A DNA stretch of 64,000 nucleotides, taken from the NCBI RefSeq assembly GCF_014854695.1, contig NZ_CP027557.1:4876891-4940890 (forward strand), written 5' to 3'. The DNA comes from Rhodococcus rhodochrous (lineage in GTDB: Bacteria; Actinomycetota; Actinomycetes; Mycobacteriales; Mycobacteriaceae). Positions 18,845 through 27,648 of the stretch are shown piece by piece. The stretch's first letter is position 1. Each line of letters opens with the position of its first letter. Under the pieces are notes generated by a model, which did not search any database, had not been told where the DNA came from, and was given only the letters and a program-made list of their open reading frames with translations. The position numbers and the translations under genes were made by a program.

Positions 18845-20521
18845 TTACTCGATACGGGATGCTGCGAGCATCTCCTCGATCGAGACGAACTTCAGGCGCG
18901 AGCGTCCCGCCGCCGAACCGCGGGCCTTCTCCTGCTTGTCGATCTGCAGCCAGCCCCGGTAGTCGATGTGCTCCGGGCGCCGCTCGGCCACCAAGGTGGC
19001 GAGCTTCTCCCGATCGGCGACCGGCTCGGGCAGCTTGCCCTCGACGAAATCGTCGAGGATCTTCTCGACGGTTTCGGCCGAGCACTGCTTGTTGGTGCCG
19101 ATCACCCCGCTGGGACCGCGCTTGATCCAGCCGGCGGTGTAGACACCGGGCACCGGCGCCCCGGTCTCGGCGTCGATCACCCGGCCGCCCTCGTTCGGGA
19201 TGACCCCGCGCCGCTCATCGAAGGGCAGCCCGGCCGGCGCGGTGCCGCGGTAGCCGATCGAGCGCAGCACCAATCCCGCTTCGAGGGTTTCGGTCTGCCC
19301 GGTCGGGCGGGCCTCGAGACGGCCGTCGACCTCGACGAGTTCGTTGCGTTCGAGCGTGATCGACTCGACCACACCGTCGCCGGAGATCTCCACCGGCGAG
19401 GCGAGATAGCGCAGCACGATCCGCTTGTTGCCCTCGGTGGGGGTGCGCTGCGCGAAGCCCTCGACCTGCCGCACCTTCAGCGCCAGACGGGGTTCGACCT
19501 CCGGATCGTCGATCAGCGCGCGGCTGACCGGGTCGAGTTCGACCTCGACCGGATCGACGACCACATCGACACCCGGCAACGAGCCGAGCGCGAGCAGTTC
19601 CGGGTTGGTGTAGGCGGCCTGCGCCGGACCGCGCCGACCCACCACCACGACCTCCCGGATGTTCGACGTGCGCAGCGCCTCGAGCGCGTGCTCGGCGATG
19701 TCGGTGCGCGCGAGATCCTCCGGGTCCATCACCAGCGCCCGCGCGACGTCCAAGGCGACGTTGCCGTTGCCGATGATCACCGCACGCTCGGCCGACAGGT
19801 CGAAGGTGCGGTCGGCGAAATCCGGGTGCCCGTTGTACCAGGCGACGAACTCGGTGGCGGCGTGGCTGCCCGCGAGGTCCTCCCCGGGGATGTTCAGTGT
19901 GCGATCACTCGCGGCGCCGACGGCGTAGATCACCGCGTGATGGTGCGCGAGCAGTTCCTCGTGGGTGATGTGGGTGCCGACCTCGACGTTGAAATAGCAC
20001 TGGGTGTTCTTGTGGCCGATGGCGCTGCGGAAGACGTCCCCGATCCCCTTGGTGCTCTGGTGATCGGGGGCCACACCGGCACGCACCAGCCCGTAGGGGG
20101 TGGGCAGGCGATCGAAGATGTCGACCTGCACCGCCGAGTGCGTCACCAGATCCATCGCGGCATAGCACGCGGCCGGACCGGATCCGACGATCGCGACCCG
20201 CAAGGTGCCCAGCTCGGCGGGCAGCTTGCGACGGGTCCGCAGCTCGGGCCAGTCCGGCCCGATCGGATACCGCCGGTAGTACTCGGCGTTGATCTCCAGA
20301 TAGGGTTCCTGCGCCGGGGTCAGTTCGTTGTCGGCGGCGATCGCGTCGACCGGGCACTCGTCGACACACGCCCCGCAGTCGATGCACGTGTCCGGATCGA
20401 TGTACAGCATCTCCGTCGTCGCGAAGGGAGCCTCGTCGGGCGTCGGGTGGATGCAGTTGACCGGGCAGACCTCGACACACGAGACGTCGTTGCAACACGC
20501 CTGGGTGATTACATAAGCCAC
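18845..20521 (-). CDS. fprB: Ferredoxin--NADP+ reductase fused to a ferredoxin domain (FprB-like)
   Basis: A 558-residue fusion. The N-terminal 7Fe-type ferredoxin has C9-x5-C15-x3-C19-P and a second motif CIDCGACVDECP (C46, C49, C52, C56). A glutathione-reductase-like FAD/NADP domain follows, with VAIVGSGPAACYAA, GLVRAGVAPDH and GNGNVALDVAR. It moves electrons between NADPH and ferredoxins and could supply the P450 and Rieske enzymes, though it is far from them. An inverted repeat lies in its promoter region. Confidence 0.94.
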   Translation of the reverse strand: MAYVITQACCNDVSCVEVCPVNCIHPTPDEAPFATTEMLYIDPDTCIDCGACVDECPVDAIAADNELTPAQEPYLEINAEYYRRYPIGPDWPELRTRRKLPAELGTLRVAIVGSGPAACYAAMDLVTHSAVQVDIFDRLPTPYGLVRAGVAPDHQSTKGIGDVFRSAIGHKNTQCYFNVEVGTHITHEELLAHHHAVIYAVGAASDRTLNIPGEDLAGSHAATEFVAWYNGHPDFADRTFDLSAERAVIIGNGNVALDVARALVMDPEDLARTDIAEHALEALRTSNIREVVVVGRRGPAQAAYTNPELLALGSLPGVDVVVDPVEVELDPVSRALIDDPEVEPRLALKVRQVEGFAQRTPTEGNKRIVLRYLASPVEISGDGVVESITLERNELVEVDGRLEARPTGQTETLEAGLVLRSIGYRGTAPAGLPFDERRGVIPNEGGRVIDAETGAPVPGVYTAGWIKRGPSGVIGTNKQCSAETVEKILDDFVEGKLPEPVADREKLATLVAERRPEHIDYRGWLQIDKQEKARGSAAGRSRLKFVSIEEMLAASRIE

Positions 20522-20646
20522 AGTTCTACCTGCCTACAGTGCCGATCTCGGACAACGAACGGGCCTCAGACTAGTACACGTTCCAGTTCCGGTCGAGAAC
20601 CGCATTCTCGAAATAATATCATTGTATTTCCAACTGTCGAGACGCG
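20522..20646. promoter_or_regulatory. fprB upstream region with a perfect 19-bp inverted repeat
   Basis: TCGAGAA-CCGCA-TTCTCGA (20593-20611) is a perfect inverted repeat with 7-bp arms, next to an AT-rich stretch (20611-20632) that could hold the promoter. It looks like a repressor site. The binding protein is unknown. Confidence 0.5.
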
Positions 20647-20871
20647 TCAGATGTCCGTTTCGGTGCTCGACTCGATGCGGAAACCGATCTTGAGAGTGAC
20701 CTGCGTATGGGCCACCCGGCCGTCGTCGATGTGGCCCCGGATGTTGACCGTCTCGAACCACTCGAGATGCCGCGTGGTCTCCGCTGCTCGCGCCACCGCT
20801 TTCGCGATCGCGTCGTCGACTCCCGTCGTCGACGATCCGACGACCTCGATCACCCGGTAGACATGGCTCAT
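20647..20871 (-). CDS. Dodecin (flavin-binding dodecamer)
   Basis: 74 residues, typical dodecin length, with VYRVIEVVGSSTTGVDDAI and WFETVNIRGHID, the flavin/CoA-contacting Trp strand. Dodecins store or buffer free flavins. The ATG at 20871 is preceded by GAGGAG. Its real frame is internal to a larger open frame upstream, which is not coding. Confidence 0.9.
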   Translation of the reverse strand: MSHVYRVIEVVGSSTTGVDDAIAKAVARAAETTRHLEWFETVNIRGHIDDGRVAHTQVTLKIGFRIESSTETDI

Positions 20872-20963
20872 GGCTGAACTCCTCGAATCGGCGATGCTCC
20901 GATTCGGATCGTCCCGCCCCCGAGCGACCCCCGTCCCCGGAACCACGAAAATGACAGGAAGAT

Positions 20964-22223
20964 TCAGGCACGACGCGCCAGCGACCGGGCGAGTTCGCCC
21001 AGACGCGCCAGACGCAGGTCCCCGAGCGGGATCGCGCCGGCACCGAGCCGGTTGGTGACGAAGGCGAGCGACAATCCGGTGTCGAGATCGGCGTACGCCC
21101 CCGAGCCACCCACTCCGTAGTGCCCGAGAGCACCGCGCGGGCGCTGGATGCTCGCGAAGATGGGCTGGTGGTAGCCGAGCCGCCACGCCATCGGCACACC
21201 GAGCACGTAGTCCCGGCTGCGCACGCGCACGCGCGACATCTCGTCGATCGTGGTGGCGTCGAGGAACTTCACGCCGTCGATCGTCCCGCCGGCCGCGATC
21301 GCCCCGTACATACGCGCGAGCGAGCGGGCGGTGAACACACCGTTCCAGCCCGGCATCACCGAGTCGTGCACGGCCGGGTCGCCGACGAGCCGGTCGAAGC
21401 CGTCGGGCATTGCAGCTTCGGCGAGACCGCGGGTCGGTTCGAGTCGCGACAGCACCGCGGCGCTCGCACCCCAGTGCAGTCCGACCGGGGCGAGTCGCGG
21501 GAACAGCTTCGCGATGCGGCCCCGTTCGTCGTGCGGCACGCGGTACCAGAAATCGGGATCGCCGAGCGGCCGGGCGATCTCCCGTTCCACGACCTCCACG
21601 AAGGGCAGGCCGGTCACCCGTTGCACGAGTTCGGCAACGAGCCATCCGTAGGTGACGGCATGGTAGCCCGATCCGCGCCGACGTCGGCGATCCGGCGCCG
21701 CCTGCTCGAGTGCTGCGACGGTCGCCTCGTAGTCGAGGATCCCGCGCGTCCCGGGAACCAGGCCGCGCACGCGGTGCAGGCCGGATCGGTGGGTCATGAC
21801 ATCCGCGACGGTGATGTCTTCCTTGCCGTTCGCGGCGAACTCCGGCCAGTACTGCGGGACGGGCGCGAAGTAGTCGATCGCTCCGCGCTCGGCCAGACGG
21901 TGCACGACGGTCGACGCCACGCCCTTGCCGGTCGAGAACGACAACGCCATGGTGTCGCGGCTCCACCGCTTGTCGGGGGCCGACCAGCCGGACCAGATGT
22001 CGAGGACCTTTTCGCCGTGGAGATAGGCGGTGAGTGCGCCCCCGCCGTCCCGGGGACGCTTGTACAGCGAGAAGAAGGCGTCGGCCAGGCGCAGGAATCG
22101 CGGATCGACGACCATCTCGGTGGGCGCCGCCGGACCCGGCCGGGCGTCGATCTGCCCGGGAACGTGCACCGGTGCGAACGACGCTGTCGCCCCGGCAGGT
22201 TCGAAGACTGCTCCGGTCGTCAT
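20964..22223 (-). CDS. Serine hydrolase of the beta-lactamase/EstB family
   Basis: A 419-residue class C beta-lactamase-fold hydrolase. The nucleophile motif is Ser97-Thr-Gly-Lys100 in SFSTGKG, with the Tyr motif near GYHAVTYGWL and a C-terminal HYGVGGSG block in place of KTG. This is the pattern of lipolytic esterases (EstB/LipD/LipL), not antibiotic hydrolases. There is no signal peptide, so it is probably cytoplasmic. Confidence 0.87.
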   Translation of the reverse strand: MTTGAVFEPAGATASFAPVHVPGQIDARPGPAAPTEMVVDPRFLRLADAFFSLYKRPRDGGGALTAYLHGEKVLDIWSGWSAPDKRWSRDTMALSFSTGKGVASTVVHRLAERGAIDYFAPVPQYWPEFAANGKEDITVADVMTHRSGLHRVRGLVPGTRGILDYEATVAALEQAAPDRRRRRGSGYHAVTYGWLVAELVQRVTGLPFVEVVEREIARPLGDPDFWYRVPHDERGRIAKLFPRLAPVGLHWGASAAVLSRLEPTRGLAEAAMPDGFDRLVGDPAVHDSVMPGWNGVFTARSLARMYGAIAAGGTIDGVKFLDATTIDEMSRVRVRSRDYVLGVPMAWRLGYHQPIFASIQRPRGALGHYGVGGSGAYADLDTGLSLAFVTNRLGAGAIPLGDLRLARLGELARSLARRA

Positions 22224-22309
22224 GTGCGACAGGCTACGACGACACGGAACGTAAAGGAAGGGTTACGTACAGCCTGTTTGTCGACGCTCCCCGGCGAGAC
22301 GCGCCGAAT

Positions 22310-22861
22310 CTACGGCAGGGGCGACGGCGGCGTCTGCGCGCCAGGAGTGAAGTACCGGAAGTCGCCCAGCACGACGCACCCGCGTGCGGCCTCGAGGTCG
22401 AACGCGGCCGCCGCGGTGCCCTCGCACAACACCGGATCGTCGGCGTCGCCCACATAGGCCTGCGACTGCGGACCCGCAGCGACGACCGCCGTGCCGGGAC
22501 TTTCGAGGACACCGAGCGCCAGGGCCTGCGCGCCCACACCGATCGCGAACAGCCGGCCCGACGTGCTCTCTCCGGCGCCGACACCGCCGTCGAATCCGGC
22601 AGCCACCACCTGTGCGGCGCTGCGGGCATCGGCGAATCCCACGCCCCGCTCGCCGTAACTCCACGCCTCGGCGGTGCCGTCGGTGGACGCGCCGCACGCT
22701 TCGTCGCCGTCGATCTGTACGACCTCGGCCGGGGCGCCCGGCGGTGCCGTGCACGTCGTGGCCGCGGACGCGGTCTGAGGAAGCAGGAAACCGACACCGA
22801 TGGCAGCAGCGAATGCTGCCCCGACGCCGAGAACCCGACCGGACGCCCACGAGCGAATCAC
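22310..22861 (-). CDS. Secreted protein of unknown function (DUF6764-like)
   Basis: 183 residues from the GTG at 22861, which is 8 nt after GGAAAGG. An Arg and a long hydrophobic helix ending TASAATTC form a signal peptide. The mature part is rich in Gly/Ala with Cys residues in TTCTAPPG, DEACG, VLCEG and RGCVVLGD, which could form two disulfides. It resembles a small exported family of Rhodococcus/Nocardia; the DUF assignment is from memory. Confidence 0.65.
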   Translation of the reverse strand: MIRSWASGRVLGVGAAFAAAIGVGFLLPQTASAATTCTAPPGAPAEVVQIDGDEACGASTDGTAEAWSYGERGVGFADARSAAQVVAAGFDGGVGAGESTSGRLFAIGVGAQALALGVLESPGTAVVAAGPQSQAYVGDADDPVLCEGTAAAAFDLEAARGCVVLGDFRYFTPGAQTPPSPLP

Positions 22862-22978
22862 GACATCGACCTTTCCGAACCTCACGCGACTGTTTTCTCG
22901 GACAGTTTATGGACTCGCGCTTCGGGAGGTCTCATAGTCGAGGTCACGACAGGGACGCGATTCCCCGAACGTTCCGGT

Positions 22979-24031
22979 TCACGTGTCCTTCGCCCGGTCG
23001 GTGTCGCGGGACGGTTGGACGCGTTTCGGCTCCCCCGGCATCTTCGGGTGATTCGGCGGATACGGCAGGTCGCCGAGACCGTTCGCCGCGTCCCGCTCCG
23101 CCATCTCGAGCAGGACGTCCAGCGAGTGCGCGTGCGCGTCCAGATCCGCCATCGGATCGCCGCGCTTCGCCAGCAGATCCGGCACGGTGGCGATCGTGAA
23201 GTCGTCGGGTTCGGCGTCGACCAGCTCGTCCCAGGTCAGCGGGGTCGAGACGGTCGCGATCGGGGTGCGGCGGACCGAGTAGGCCGAGGCGATCGTCTTG
23301 TCGCGCGCGTTCTGGTTGTAGTCGAGGAAGAGCCGCTCTCCGCGCTCCTCCTTCCACCACGCCGTCGTCGCCCGCCCGTCGCTGCGCCGCTCGATCTCAC
23401 GCATCAGCGCGATCCCGGCGCGACGGACTCCGACGAAATCCCATTCGGGCACGATCCGCAGATAGATATGGAGCCCCCGCCCACCGGACGTCTTGGGATA
23501 TCCGGTGAGCCCCAGTTCGTCGAGGAGCGGGCGCACGACCTCCAGCGCCACGACCCGCGCGTCGCCGAAGTCGGTTCCCGGTTGCGGGTCGAGGTCGATG
23601 CGCAGTTCGTCGGGACGGTCGGTGTCGCCGCACCGCACCGGCCACGGATGGAAGGTCACGCACCCGAGATTCGCCGCCCACACCACGTCGGCGGCCGAAC
23701 ACACACGCAGCGCATCGGCGGTGCGCCCCGACGGGAAGGTGATCTCGCAGGTCGCCACGTGGTCGGGTCGCTTGACCGGTGCCCGCTTCTGATAGATCTC
23801 CTCCCCCTCGATGCCGTCGGGAAAGCGCTGCAGATGCGTCGGCCGGTCGCGCAGGGCCGTCAGGATCGGTGCGTCGAACTCGGTGGCGACCCTGCGGTAG
23901 TACTCCACGAGGTGCCGCTTCGTGCCACCTGCGGCGCCGAGCTGCGGGAAGTAGATCTTGTCGGGGTTCGACAACCGCACGGGCGTGCCGTCGACGTCCA
24001 GCTCTTCCGCGGGCGAACGCTTCGTGGCCAT
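22979..24031 (-). CDS. Primase-polymerase (LigD polymerase-domain / PolD family)
   Basis: A 350-residue archaeo-eukaryotic primase-superfamily polymerase. The acidic DxD is in RIDLDPQPG and SGGRGLHIYL binds the nucleotide triphosphate; the KIYFPQLG and HLQRFPDG segments are typical of LigD PolDom. It adds nucleotides or ribonucleotides at gaps and ends during end joining or excision repair. It is 1 bp downstream of the ligase gene, the same order as M. tuberculosis ligC1-polD1. Confidence 0.92.
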   Translation of the reverse strand: MATKRSPAEELDVDGTPVRLSNPDKIYFPQLGAAGGTKRHLVEYYRRVATEFDAPILTALRDRPTHLQRFPDGIEGEEIYQKRAPVKRPDHVATCEITFPSGRTADALRVCSAADVVWAANLGCVTFHPWPVRCGDTDRPDELRIDLDPQPGTDFGDARVVALEVVRPLLDELGLTGYPKTSGGRGLHIYLRIVPEWDFVGVRRAGIALMREIERRSDGRATTAWWKEERGERLFLDYNQNARDKTIASAYSVRRTPIATVSTPLTWDELVDAEPDDFTIATVPDLLAKRGDPMADLDAHAHSLDVLLEMAERDAANGLGDLPYPPNHPKMPGEPKRVQPSRDTDRAKDT

Positions 24032-24032
24032 G

Positions 24033-25097
24033 TCAGTCCTCCGTCCGGTCGAGCACATCCGACAGGTCGTAGCGCACCGGCACCTCCAGCTGGTCGAACG
24101 TGCAGCTCTCGGGGTCGCGGTCGGGACGCCACCGCAGGAACTTCGCAGCGTGCCGGAACCGCATCCCCGCTCCCGACACACCTTCCATCTGGTCGTACGC
24201 GACCTCCACGACACGTTCGGGACGCAACGGCACCCAGCTGCGGTCCACCGCCGAACGCCACCGCGTCGGTTCGCCCTGCTCGACGACGTCGTCCCCGAGT
24301 CGCAGCGGTTGCAGTTCGACGAGCAGTTCCTCGCGTCGCTCCCGCGTGAACGCCGAGGCTCCGCCGACCATCGCGAGTTCACCGTCGTGGTAGAGCCCGA
24401 GCAGCAGCGACCCGACGCCCTCGACGCTCTTGTGCATGCGGTAGCCCATGAGGACGCAGTCGGCGGTGCGGGCGTGCTTGAGTTTGAGCATCTCCCGCTT
24501 GTCGGGCACATAGAACCCGTCGAGTCGCTTGGCGATCACACCGTCGAGGCCGGCGCCTTCGAACTCCTCGAACCAGCGGCGGGCGGTATCGGTGTCGGTC
24601 GTGGCCACCGTGACGTGGCAGCTCTTGCCCCCGCCGATCTCGGATCGCAGCCGCGCGCGCCGTTCGGCGAACGGGGTCTCCATGAGGTCCTCGTCGCCGA
24701 GAGCGAGCAGATCGAAGCCGACGAACACGGCCGGTGTCTGCTCGGCGAGCATCGTGACCCGGCTGGCGGCCGGGTGGATCCGTTCGGACAGCGCCTGCCA
24801 GTCGAGTCGGGTGCGGCCGTCGTGTTCGCGCGGGACGACGATCTCCCCGTCGACCACACACCTGCGGGGCAGTTCGGCACGCGCGGCGTCGGCGAGCTCC
24901 GGGAAGTAGCGCACGAGGTCCTTGCCCCCGCGCGAGCCGAGAACCACCTCGTCGCCGTCGCGGAAGACGATCGCCCGGAAGCCGTCCCACTTGGGTTCGT
25001 AGGACCACTCGTCGGGACCGCTCTCGGGTTGGGAGGGGACGGTGGAGGAGACCTTGGCGAGCATCGGGGCGAGCGGCGGCACCACAGGCAGGTCCAT
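24033..25097 (-). CDS. ligC: ATP-dependent DNA ligase (LigC type)
   Basis: 354 residues: a nucleotidyltransferase domain with the adenylated lysine in YEPKWDGFRAI (Lys36), VDGEIV, FVGFDLLALGD and the EGVGSLLLGLYHDG part of the OB domain. It seals nicks in repair and works with the adjacent PolD polymerase. The ATG at 25097 matches homology; longer upstream frames are not coding. A Ku gene is not present in this window. Confidence 0.92.
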   Translation of the reverse strand: MDLPVVPPLAPMLAKVSSTVPSQPESGPDEWSYEPKWDGFRAIVFRDGDEVVLGSRGGKDLVRYFPELADAARAELPRRCVVDGEIVVPREHDGRTRLDWQALSERIHPAASRVTMLAEQTPAVFVGFDLLALGDEDLMETPFAERRARLRSEIGGGKSCHVTVATTDTDTARRWFEEFEGAGLDGVIAKRLDGFYVPDKREMLKLKHARTADCVLMGYRMHKSVEGVGSLLLGLYHDGELAMVGGASAFTRERREELLVELQPLRLGDDVVEQGEPTRWRSAVDRSWVPLRPERVVEVAYDQMEGVSGAGMRFRHAAKFLRWRPDRDPESCTFDQLEVPVRYDLSDVLDRTED

Positions 25098-25155
25098 GCG
25101 GCACATCGTTCCACCCCGTACGGGTACCGGCAGCACTTCCGTAGGCTCTTCGACC

Positions 25156-25740
25156 ATGAACATTCTCCGAGGGGCGGCCGGTGCCGCGATGGCGTTGGCG
25201 GCAGCAGGGGTGCTCGGAGGATGCGCGACCCAGGTCGAAGGGCAGGCCGTGCCCGCCGCGAACGCCCTGGACACGTCCACGGCGCCGTCCTTCTCCCTAC
25301 CCACCACGACCCCGTCGGCGTCGTCGTCGACCGAATTGAGCGTCGACGTCGCAGCCGGCGAATGCGTCGCGCTCGGCGGCACCGTCGACGACGCGACCAT
25401 CGACTACGCGGTGTGCGGCAGCCCGAGCTCGAATTACAAGGTCGTCGACGTCGTCGATGCCACCGCCATGTGCCCCGGTGACATCGACCAGACCTACTAC
25501 GAGTCGTTCGGCGGTGTCGAGGTCGGCGCGCTGTGTCTCGACATCGACTGGGTGGTGGGCGACTGCATCGACCTCGGTGGCGAGGACCCGCAGCGCATCG
25601 ACTGCGGTGAGCCCGCCGTCCAGGGCGAGGAGGTCACCGAGATCCTGCTCGACACCTCCGACGTGAACGACTGCTCGACGTCCGAGGGTGGCTTCGTGTA
25701 CCGGGAACGCAACTTCGTGGTCTGCACCGACACCATCTGA
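25156..25740 (+). CDS. LppU-family lipoprotein
   Basis: 194 residues. The signal peptide with lipobox VLGGC (Cys23) is followed by a Ser/Thr-rich linker and an extracellular domain with about ten Cys (for example AVCGSPSSNYKVVDV, CPGDIDQTYYES, CIDLGGEDPQRIDC). The regular Cys spacing suggests two related disulfide-rich modules, as in LppU. The role is unknown. It is divergent from ligC. Confidence 0.82.
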   Translation: MNILRGAAGAAMALAAAGVLGGCATQVEGQAVPAANALDTSTAPSFSLPTTTPSASSSTELSVDVAAGECVALGGTVDDATIDYAVCGSPSSNYKVVDVVDATAMCPGDIDQTYYESFGGVEVGALCLDIDWVVGDCIDLGGEDPQRIDCGEPAVQGEEVTEILLDTSDVNDCSTSEGGFVYRERNFVVCTDTI

Positions 25741-25849
25741 GGTTCCCTCCTCGTGCGGATGCCCGTCGCCACCGCGACGGAGAGCATGTCGGTGCCTCCC
25801 GCAACAATGCGTTCGACAGATCATCATCCGACGGACGCGAGGACAGAAC

Positions 25850-26629
25850 ATGACGCACTGGCCGGACAGACCGATCTGCGCGTTCGATCTCGAGACCACC
25901 GACCGGGATCCCCGCAACGCCCGCATCGTCACGGCCTGCGTCGCGACCTTCGACGGCGACCGCATCGACACACGCTCGTGGCTGCTCGATCCGGGTATCG
26001 CGATACCCGAGGAGACCACCGCGATCCACGGCATCACCACCGCCCACGCCCGCGCCGAAGGACTCGACTATCTCGAGGGATACAAGCAGATCCGGCAGGC
26101 CGTGAGCGACGCGTGGGCGCGCGGCCACATCGTCGTCGCGTTCAACGCCAGCTACGACCTGACGGTTCTCGACGCCGAAGGACGCCGGCTCGGCCTGACG
26201 GAGCTCGACATCGGCACGGTCGTCGACCCGTACGTCATCGACCGGGAGATGGACCGCAGCCGTCCCGGCAGACGCACGCTGCAGGCGGTGTGCGAGGCGT
26301 ACGGGGTGTCGCTGCCGAATCCGCACGAGGCCGAGGCCGACGCGCTCGCCGCCGGCCACCTGACCCGCGCGCTCGTGGCGAGATTCCCCGAGCTCGCCGA
26401 ACTCGACATCATGGCCGATCAGGCCGCCTGGCACGCCGAACGGCAACGCAGCTTCGCCGAGTACCTGCGCGGGCTGGGTCGCGAGGTCGTCGACGTCGAC
26501 GACAGCTGGCCCGTCCGGCTCCCCACGCCGGTGGGCACCGACGTCCTCGAGCGTCCCGCGACCGAGACGAAGTTCCGGCGCGCGCTGAGCGCAATCCGCG
26601 AGTTCTTCCGGCGACTGCGCCGACGCTGA
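25850..26629 (+). CDS. DEDDh-family 3'-5' exonuclease
   Basis: A 259-residue DnaQ-like exonuclease. Exo I is FDLETT, Exo II is in FNASYDLTVLD, and Exo III is HEAEADAL with the catalytic His five residues before the Asp. It could proofread or trim 3' ends in repair; it is not attached to a polymerase here. The C-terminal tail is basic (RRLRRR). Confidence 0.88.
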   Translation: MTHWPDRPICAFDLETTDRDPRNARIVTACVATFDGDRIDTRSWLLDPGIAIPEETTAIHGITTAHARAEGLDYLEGYKQIRQAVSDAWARGHIVVAFNASYDLTVLDAEGRRLGLTELDIGTVVDPYVIDREMDRSRPGRRTLQAVCEAYGVSLPNPHEAEADALAAGHLTRALVARFPELAELDIMADQAAWHAERQRSFAEYLRGLGREVVDVDDSWPVRLPTPVGTDVLERPATETKFRRALSAIREFFRRLRRR

Positions 26630-26645
26630 TCAGAAGTGCGGTCGA

Positions 26646-27506
26646 TCAGGGCAGCAGTCCCTGCCGTCGCGCCTCGACGACCGCCTCGTGCCGGCTGCGC
26701 ACATCGAGTTTGTCCATGGCGTTACGCAGATAGGTCTTCACCGTCTCCACGCTCAGCGACAACCTGTCGGCGATCTCCGCGTTGCGGCAGCCCAGTGCCA
26801 CATGACTCAGCACGTCGTGCTCACGCGCGGTCAGATGCGTCCGCGGTTGCGATGCGCCGTCGCGCGCCCGGGTCAAGGTCTCCTCGACCGTCCGTACCTG
26901 TTCCCTGATCGACGGATCATCGGTCCGCGCCGCGATCGCCCGCAGCGCCACGAGGCTTTCCGTCAGCGCTTCGGAGACGGCGGCAGGCACGGTGGCGCCG
27001 TGCGAGGCCCGCGTGTTCCCGATCAGCGACACGCGACGGTCCACCTCGTCGCGGATTTCGATCTCCCGCGCGAGCTCCGCGGCCGACCGCACGACCTTCT
27101 CCGCCACGACGTCGCCGATAGGCCGATTGACCCTCAGCCCGCCGTAGATCGCCGCCCGGGTGCGTCCGCGCACCACCACCGGCACGGCGAGCAACGACTC
27201 GATTCCCTCCCCGGCGACCTGCCGGTCGTAGTGGTGGGTGATGTGCGGGGAGGTGAAATAGTCGGCGACCGCGCCGGGACGTTGTTCGACGACCACCCGA
27301 CCGCCGAGTCCACGTTCGGCGGCGATCACCAGATTGCGCAGGGCACGACCGCGGGTTCCGACGAATCCGGACAGGACGACGTCCGAGCCCTGCACCGCGC
27401 CACCGAAGAGCACCGGCAGTTCCGTCGTCGCCTTGAGGTCGCGCAGCGTGGCACGGAGGGTGTCGAGATCGTCGGGACGCAGCACACCCGGCACGGCGAC
27501 ATCCAT
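26646..27506 (-). CDS. GAF-LuxR transcriptional regulator
   Basis: A 286-residue protein with a GAF-like sensor (about 10-150; LLAVPVVVRGRTRAAIYGG) and a C-terminal LuxR helix-turn-helix (about 220-280; LTAREHDVLSHVALGCRNAEIADRL, then SVETVKTYLRNAMDKL). The ATG at 27506 follows AGGAG. Divergent placement from an acyl-CoA synthetase gene suggests it controls that gene in response to a small molecule. This architecture is used for regulators of aromatic or fatty-acid catabolism in Rhodococcus. Confidence 0.86.
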   Translation of the reverse strand: MDVAVPGVLRPDDLDTLRATLRDLKATTELPVLFGGAVQGSDVVLSGFVGTRGRALRNLVIAAERGLGGRVVVEQRPGAVADYFTSPHITHHYDRQVAGEGIESLLAVPVVVRGRTRAAIYGGLRVNRPIGDVVAEKVVRSAAELAREIEIRDEVDRRVSLIGNTRASHGATVPAAVSEALTESLVALRAIAARTDDPSIREQVRTVEETLTRARDGASQPRTHLTAREHDVLSHVALGCRNAEIADRLSLSVETVKTYLRNAMDKLDVRSRHEAVVEARRQGLLP

Positions 27507-27648
27507 CGATTGCTCCTGCTCTTCCCTCCGAACACCCACTTTCGAGGGTAGAGGGGCCAGTTCCACGATTCGTAACCTGCACATCGCCCGGTGTTGCGAC
27601 GATCACAGAAGACGCCGGAATCCGAGTAGGCCACCCCCGGAGGTACCC

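Noticed and set aside
20572..20585. KstR-like site TAGTACACGTTCCA upstream of fprB
   Set aside because: It differs from TNNAACNNGTTNNA at a conserved base, and no other cholesterol-regulon gene is adjacent; a single degenerate match is expected by chance.
18815..20860. 681-codon plus-strand open frame opposite the ferredoxin-NADP reductase gene
   Set aside because: The minus strand encodes a complete FprB-like enzyme; the antisense product has no recognisable motif.
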